Source of the DNA: Planctomycetota bacterium
GTDB taxonomy: Bacteria > Planctomycetota > Planctomycetia > Isosphaerales > Isosphaeraceae
Direction: 5' to 3'
DNA: 64,000 nt
NCBI GenBank assembly: GCA_028291545.1
Contig: JAQGHR010000164.1
Coordinates: forward strand, 1-64,000
Below are positions 60,419 through 64,000 of the stretch, one piece after another; position 1 is the stretch's first letter, and every line of letters begins with the position of its first letter. A program made the position numbers and the translations under genes. The notes below the pieces were generated by a model that was not told where the DNA came from, did not search any database, and worked only from the letters and a program-made list of their open reading frames with translations.

Positions 60419-61246
60419 TCAGCGCCCCTGGCGAAGACGGTCGCCGAGGAAAGGCTCCAGCTCGGACACGGCGTAAATCTTCTTGATCGTCGTCTCGAAA
60501 TCGTAGGGGAGTCGACGAAACCTCACCGTGATTGGCCCGGCCGAGGGGGGCGGCTCGTCATTGACATTATAGACAACGGTCTCGATGGCCCCTTTATGTT
60601 CCACGTGGCCGTCTTCCAGGATCACGTAACAGGCCCGGGGATCGCCGTCGCGCGGCTGCCCCACCGAGCCGACGTTGATCATGAGCTTGCCCTCGCCCAG
60701 GGTGTATTCGTGGTCGATTTCCTCGGGCGAGAAGAACTGATAGCTCTCCGTGAACACGCCGGGGACGTGGGTGTGTCCCTGGAAGCAGTATTTCTCGACG
60801 AGCTGGAACAGCCGTTCCATCTTCCGCTGGTTGTAGATGTCCTCGGGGAAGATATACTCGGAGAGCGGATTTCGCGGCGAGCCGTGGACGAAAAGGAATT
60901 GGTGGAATCGATGCGTGCGTGGCAGCTCACCGAGGAACTCCCAGCGCTTCTCGTTGTTGTCCCGGTCGGTGGGGCTTTCGAGCTGCTCGCGGGTCCAGAA
61001 GATGGCACGCTCGGCGCCGATGTTGAATCCATCGGGGTCGAAAAGGGCCCCTTGGTCGTGGTTGCCCAGGAGGGAGACGGCGCAGTGCTCCATCACCCGG
61101 TCGATACATTCTCGGGGATTGGGGCCGTACCCGATGATATCACCGAGGCAGAAGATCTCGGTGATTCCCTGGGCCTTGATGTCGTCCAGGACGACTTCGA
61201 GCGCCTCGAGGTTCCCGTGGATATCGCTAATCAAGGCGCGACGCAC
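60419..61246 (-). CDS. calcineurin-like metallophosphoesterase (YfcE/MJ0936 type)
   Basis: A 275-residue cytoplasmic phosphoesterase. Metal motifs are in order: 'LISDIHGNLEAL', 'CLGDIIGYGPNP', 'LLGNHDQGA', 'LFVHGSPRNP', 'FQGHTHVPGVF' and 'VGSVGQPRDGDPRACYVIL'. Members remove phosphate from phosphodiesters or phosphoproteins; the real substrate is unknown. GTG 61246 has GGAGG eight bases upstream; the frame runs 25 codons further. It reads toward yidC, with 65 bases between stop and start. Confidence 0.88.
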   Translation of the reverse strand: MRRALISDIHGNLEALEVVLDDIKAQGITEIFCLGDIIGYGPNPRECIDRVMEHCAVSLLGNHDQGALFDPDGFNIGAERAIFWTREQLESPTDRDNNEKRWEFLGELPRTHRFHQFLFVHGSPRNPLSEYIFPEDIYNQRKMERLFQLVEKYCFQGHTHVPGVFTESYQFFSPEEIDHEYTLGEGKLMINVGSVGQPRDGDPRACYVILEDGHVEHKGAIETVVYNVNDEPPPSAGPITVRFRRLPYDFETTIKKIYAVSELEPFLGDRLRQGR

Positions 61247-61332
61247 CTGGGAGACCTCCGGGCGGTAGGGAGCAAGCGGCGAGGGGCGGCGCGGGATGGG
61301 TACGGGCCATGACACGGCCAATAGCCAACGCT

Positions 61333-61362
61333 AATGTAATTCGCGATCGCGCCAGGGGTCAA
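61333..61362 (-). promoter_or_regulatory. promoter for metallophosphoesterase-yidC run
   Basis: On the minus strand TTGACC (61362-61357), an 18-base spacer and TACATT (61338-61333), about 80 bases before the GTG at 61246. It lies in the divergent region shared with tsaB. Confidence 0.45.
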
Positions 61363-61412
61363 GTCCAAGCCTACGTGTGTCTTCGCTTCCCACCATCCAA
61401 CGGACACCCTGA

Positions 61413-62096
61413 GTGAACCTCCTCGCCCTCGACACCTCCACACTTTGCGCCGCCGTCGCCCTGGAACGTGGCGACGGCGAACGGTTCGTCGCTCCGGTCG
61501 ATGCCAGCCGTCGCCACGGCCGCGAACTCCTGCCCGCGATCCGCGGCCTGCTGCGGGACGCGGGAATTCGGCCGGGCGAGCTCGGGGCCATCGGCGTGGG
61601 CCTTGGCCCTGGGTCGTACACCGGGCTTCGGGTCGGTGTCACCGCCGCGAAGACCCTGGCCTACGCCACGGGAGCCAGGCTGGTGGGGCTCGACAGCCTC
61701 GAATTCTTCGCGAGATCGGCCCCGATCGAGGCCCTCCGGGTCGCGGCCATTTCCGATGCCCAGCGCGGGGATCTTCACGTCGGCGATTTCGCAAGGATCG
61801 AAGCGGGCTCCCCCCTGCTCCGCTCCGGGCCGACGCGTATCGAGTCGCTCGAAGTCCTGGCGACCTCGTGGGTTCCGCCCCTCGTCGTGGTCGGACCGGG
61901 GGTCGCGCGGTGGGATTCCCCCTGGCCGGCCGGCGTGGAGCCGATCGACCGGCACGATCCGGACCCTCGACTCTTGCTCGACCTCCTGAAAGACGCCGTC
62001 GCCGCGAACCGCCGCGATGACCCGTGGTTCCTGGAGCCGATCTACGTCCGCCGAAGTGCGGCCGAGGACCAGTGGGAGTCGAAGAAGAGCCGATGA
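61413..62096 (+). CDS. tsaB: tRNA threonylcarbamoyladenosine biosynthesis protein TsaB
   Basis: A 227-residue ASKHA-fold partner of TsaD in making t6A37 on tRNAs that read ANN codons. 'LLALDTSTLCAAVALERGDG', 'RRHGRELLPAIRGLLRDAGI' and the signature 'GVGLGPGSYTGLRVGVTAAK' (about 60-80) are typical. The C-terminal half is short and divergent, as is normal for TsaB. GTG 61413 is the start. The stop overlaps the next start by ATGA. Confidence 0.9.
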   Translation: MNLLALDTSTLCAAVALERGDGERFVAPVDASRRHGRELLPAIRGLLRDAGIRPGELGAIGVGLGPGSYTGLRVGVTAAKTLAYATGARLVGLDSLEFFARSAPIEALRVAAISDAQRGDLHVGDFARIEAGSPLLRSGPTRIESLEVLATSWVPPLVVVGPGVARWDSPWPAGVEPIDRHDPDPRLLLDLLKDAVAANRRDDPWFLEPIYVRRSAAEDQWESKKSR

Positions 62097-62926
62097 GCGA
62101 CCAGACCCGGACGAAAACCGCCTACGACCTTCAGTGGAACCGGTTTCGCATCCTCCGTCCCGAAGAGGATCGCGCGACGTTTCGGAACCGGACCGGACTG
62201 GACCCGGCCTCGCTCGCCGGTGCCCGCGTGCTCGATGGCGGCTGCGGCATGGGCCGATACCTGCGAGTCGCCGCAGAGGCCGCTATGGCCCACGTGGTCG
62301 GGATGGACCTGAGCGGAGCCGTGCATGCGGCTCGTGATCTCACCCGGGATCGGCCGAACGTCTCGACTGTGCGGGGCGACCTGCTCCGCCCTCCGTTCCA
62401 GTTGGGATCATTCGACCACGTCTACTCGCTCGGGGTGCTGGACCACACGCCCGATCCTCGCGCGGCGTTCCTGGCCCTGGCGCGGCTGTTGAAGCCGGGC
62501 GGACGCATCGTGATCTGGGTGTATCCCCGGGAGCGTCGGGCGCTGGAGGCCATCATGAACATGCACCGCGCCGTCTCCTCGCGGCTGCCCCTGGGCGTCC
62601 TGATGACCCTGAGCCGCATGATGGCGCCGGTCGGCGGCTGGAAGCGGAGAATGATGCACAGCCGGAGCCGCATCGTGGCCCGTGCGGGCGTGGCCCTGAA
62701 CCTCATGACGATCGGCGTCTCCATGCATCCGGACCCCGAGGTTCGGGTCTGCGACACCCTGGACTGGTACGCGCCGAAGTACCTCTCCCGCCATTCTTTC
62801 GAGGAAGTCTCGGGCTGGTTCGCCCAGGCCGGACTGGTGGATGTGGTCGATCTGTCGAAGCAACAGAGCTTCTACCACGCCGGGCAAGGCAACGGCGTGA
62901 ACGTGGCCGGTCGACGTCCCGGTTGA
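62093..62926 (+). CDS. class I SAM-dependent methyltransferase
   Basis: A 277-residue methyltransferase with motif I 'VLDGGCGMGRYLRVAAEAAM', motif II acidic 'VVGMDLSGAVHAARDLT', 'FDHVYSLGVLDHTPDPRAAF' and post-motif 'LLKPGGRIVIWVYPRERRAL'. The C-terminal half is basic, with 'WYAPKYLSRHSFEEVSGWFA'. The pattern matches small-molecule or lipid methyltransferases of the Methyltransf_11 kind; the substrate is unknown. ATG 62093 overlaps the tsaB stop (ATGA) and is preceded by AAGAAGAG. Confidence 0.85.
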   Translation: MSDQTRTKTAYDLQWNRFRILRPEEDRATFRNRTGLDPASLAGARVLDGGCGMGRYLRVAAEAAMAHVVGMDLSGAVHAARDLTRDRPNVSTVRGDLLRPPFQLGSFDHVYSLGVLDHTPDPRAAFLALARLLKPGGRIVIWVYPRERRALEAIMNMHRAVSSRLPLGVLMTLSRMMAPVGGWKRRMMHSRSRIVARAGVALNLMTIGVSMHPDPEVRVCDTLDWYAPKYLSRHSFEEVSGWFAQAGLVDVVDLSKQQSFYHAGQGNGVNVAGRRPG

Positions 62927-62982
62927 GGGGAGATCGATGAATCGTCGCAGACGCTCGGCCGACCCAGCCTGGTTCCGGTGTA

Positions 62983-63140
62983 ATTAAAATCCCCCGGGAG
63001 GAATCGAAACTCCTCCCCCGGCGTGTCTGGTCGCGCCGTCGATCGAGAATCGAGACCTCGGCCACCGAGAATATCATCGCGAGGAGCCCGGAATTTGATC
63101 GCACGATCCCCCGGCTCGAATCTCGAATCTCCGATGGCAC
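62983..63140. repeat. dispersed intergenic repeat, copy 2
   Basis: The core AGGAATCGAAACTCCT at 62999-63014 is identical to copy 1 at 8117-8132. In this copy the arms extend to a perfect 7-base stem GGGAGGA/TCCTCCC around ATCGAAAC. Further matches are ATCATCG at 63073-63079 and the GAGCC-GGA-TT-GATCGC block after it. The end carries 'CTCGAATCTCGAATCTCC', similar to the arms of the 24604-24662 hairpin. Confidence 0.7.
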
Positions 63141-63232
63141 ACTCCGCATCGCCGGCCAATTGGACCATGCTTCCGGGAACGCCCATTGAGCGTGATCTGG
63201 CTCCGAATCGCCGTCGCCTCGATTGATCGTCC

Positions 63233-63261
63233 TTGATCGGCGTGGGGCGGACTCGTAGACT
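63233..63261 (+). promoter_or_regulatory. promoter for zwf
   Basis: TTGATC at 63233-63238, a 17-base spacer and TAGACT at 63256-63261, about 60 bases before the ATG at 63322. The -10 box is identical to that of the surface-protein promoter. Confidence 0.55.
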
Positions 63262-63321
63262 TACGCCCGAGCCGGTCAATGGCCCCGGCCCGTACGATGT
63301 GATGACCGGGAGCCTGACCCC

Positions 63322-64000
63322 ATGGCCGAGTCCGAGACCTATCCGGACCACAATCCGCTTCGAGCCTTCTTGCCCCGCACGCGGGTCCCCGATCCGTGCG
63401 CCGTGGTGCTTTTCGGGGCGACCGGCGACCTGACGCATCGGAAGCTTGCCCCGGCGCTCTATCGACTCGCCCTTGAGGGTCAGTTGCCGTCCGAGTACGC
63501 GATCGTCGGGTTTGCGCGTCGCGACTGGTCGGACGATGTGTTTCGCGAGGAGTTGAAGAAAACGCTCGCCAAGGAGGGCGGACCGGAGTTCGAGAAAGCG
63601 TGGCCCCAGTTCGCCGCGCACATCGCGTTCAGCTCCGGCGAGTTTCACGAGCTGGACGCGTACAAGAAACTCAAGGTCAAGCTCGAAGAACTCGACGTGA
63701 CGCACGGGACGCGCGGGAACTATCTGTTCTACCTGGCCGTCGCGCCCGAATTCTTCGGGATGATCGTCGATAACCTCAGCGCCGCGGGATTGATCCACCC
63801 GGCTCACCAGGATGGGCCGTGGAGCCGCGTGGTGATTGAGAAACCGTTCGGTCACGACCTCAAGAGCGCCCGGGCGCTGAGCCGGGAGCTGGCCAAGTCG
63901 CTGGACGAATCGCAGACCTACCGCATCGACCATTATCTCGGCAAGGAGACCGTCCAGAACATCCTGGCCCTCCGGTTCGCGAACGCGATCTACGAGCCGA
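63322..64000 (+). CDS. zwf: glucose-6-phosphate 1-dehydrogenase, N-terminal part (cut by window edge)
   Basis: First 226 residues of G6PD, which oxidises glucose-6-phosphate to 6-phosphogluconolactone with NADP+ and opens the oxidative pentose-phosphate pathway. The cofactor motif 'LFGATGDLTHRKLAPALYRL' lies near residues 30-50, 'RVVIEKPFGHDLKSA' near 168-182, and the active-site signature 'RIDHYLGKETVQNI' near 201-214. ATG 63322 has GGGAG at 63308-63312. The gene is open at base 64000, so the C-terminal substrate domain is outside the window. Confidence 0.93.
   Translation, partial: MAESETYPDHNPLRAFLPRTRVPDPCAVVLFGATGDLTHRKLAPALYRLALEGQLPSEYAIVGFARRDWSDDVFREELKKTLAKEGGPEFEKAWPQFAAHIAFSSGEFHELDAYKKLKVKLEELDVTHGTRGNYLFYLAVAPEFFGMIVDNLSAAGLIHPAHQDGPWSRVVIEKPFGHDLKSARALSRELAKSLDESQTYRIDHYLGKETVQNILALRFANAIYEP

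Larger units (their letters stand above)
62927..63321. other. intergenic region with repeat copy 2 and zwf promoter
   Basis: No gene is supported. It contains dispersed repeat copy 2 (62983-63140) and the promoter at 63233-63261. Confidence 0.55.

Noticed and set aside
62983..63020. T-arm-like sequence (GAGTTTCGATTCC on the minus strand) suggesting a tRNA end
   Set aside because: The stem has a mismatch at the conserved closing pair, and no acceptor, D or anticodon arms can be formed around it; both repeat copies fail equally.

Overview
The window is ordinary chromosomal DNA of a GC-rich planctomycete. The evidence is a set of families typical of that phylum: a DUF1549/DUF1553-DUF1501-WD40 operon, a second Tat-type DUF1501 protein, Pkn-type Ser/Thr kinases with C-terminal membrane helices, a surface protein with the LEDRRLL N-terminal motif, BlaI plus M56 pairs, a small secreted 125-residue family and a tricorn-like S41 protease. 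The style fits family Isosphaeraceae (Singulisphaera/Paludisphaera-like); this is inference, because no rRNA lies in the window. I saw no tRNA, rRNA, CRISPR array, integrase or complete insertion sequence.

Layout, left part. 0.2-2.7 kb: BlaI repressor and M56 sensor protease behind a promoter with two tandem operator dyads. 3.0-6.4 kb: ComEC fused to an alpha/beta hydrolase. 6.4-10 kb: a membrane-anchored hypothetical, a small secreted protein and an orphan rsmH. 10-14 kb (minus strand): DUF1549/1553, DUF1501 and WD40 genes. 14.2-17.7 kb: a D-threonine-aldolase-like enzyme divergent from an MFS carrier, then PPK2. 18.1-21.7 kb: a duplicated ABC-2 permease and an outer-membrane efflux protein. 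21.9-24.6 kb: a GH63-like glucosidase.

Middle part. 24.7-34.7 kb is one long minus-strand run. In transcription order it reads fused E1 alpha/beta, lipoyl E2, an SDR lacking the catalytic Tyr, CobW GTPase overlapping a WD40 gene, and a tricorn-like protease. 35-38.5 kb: M13 peptidase and DUF1501. 38.6-40.5 kb (minus): two tandem zinc-ribbon/DUF2007 paralogues and coproheme decarboxylase. 40.7-46.9 kb (plus): cyclase-family protein, small secreted protein, cysteine synthase, JAMM peptidase, Ndk, a small membrane protein and LigA.

Right part. 47-50.3 kb: two tandem Ser/Thr kinases. 50.4-61.2 kb (minus): in transcription order metallophosphatase, YidC, MnmE, ribokinase, gamma-glutamyltransferase and a 1,089-residue beta-helix/DUF11 surface protein. 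61.4-64 kb (plus): TsaB, a methyltransferase and the start of zwf, which runs off the edge.

Beyond genes, the window holds a dispersed intergenic repeat (two copies about 55 kb apart), a REP-like inverted hairpin pair, three long perfect hairpins exactly between convergent genes, a pair of mutually exclusive hairpins after ppk2, and several sigma70-like promoters. The leads I rate highest are the SDR with Phe at the catalytic Tyr position inside a dehydrogenase-complex operon, the ComEC-hydrolase fusion, the M56 sensor with an adaptor-like coiled coil, the CobW/WD40 overlap and the cysK-JAMM pair.
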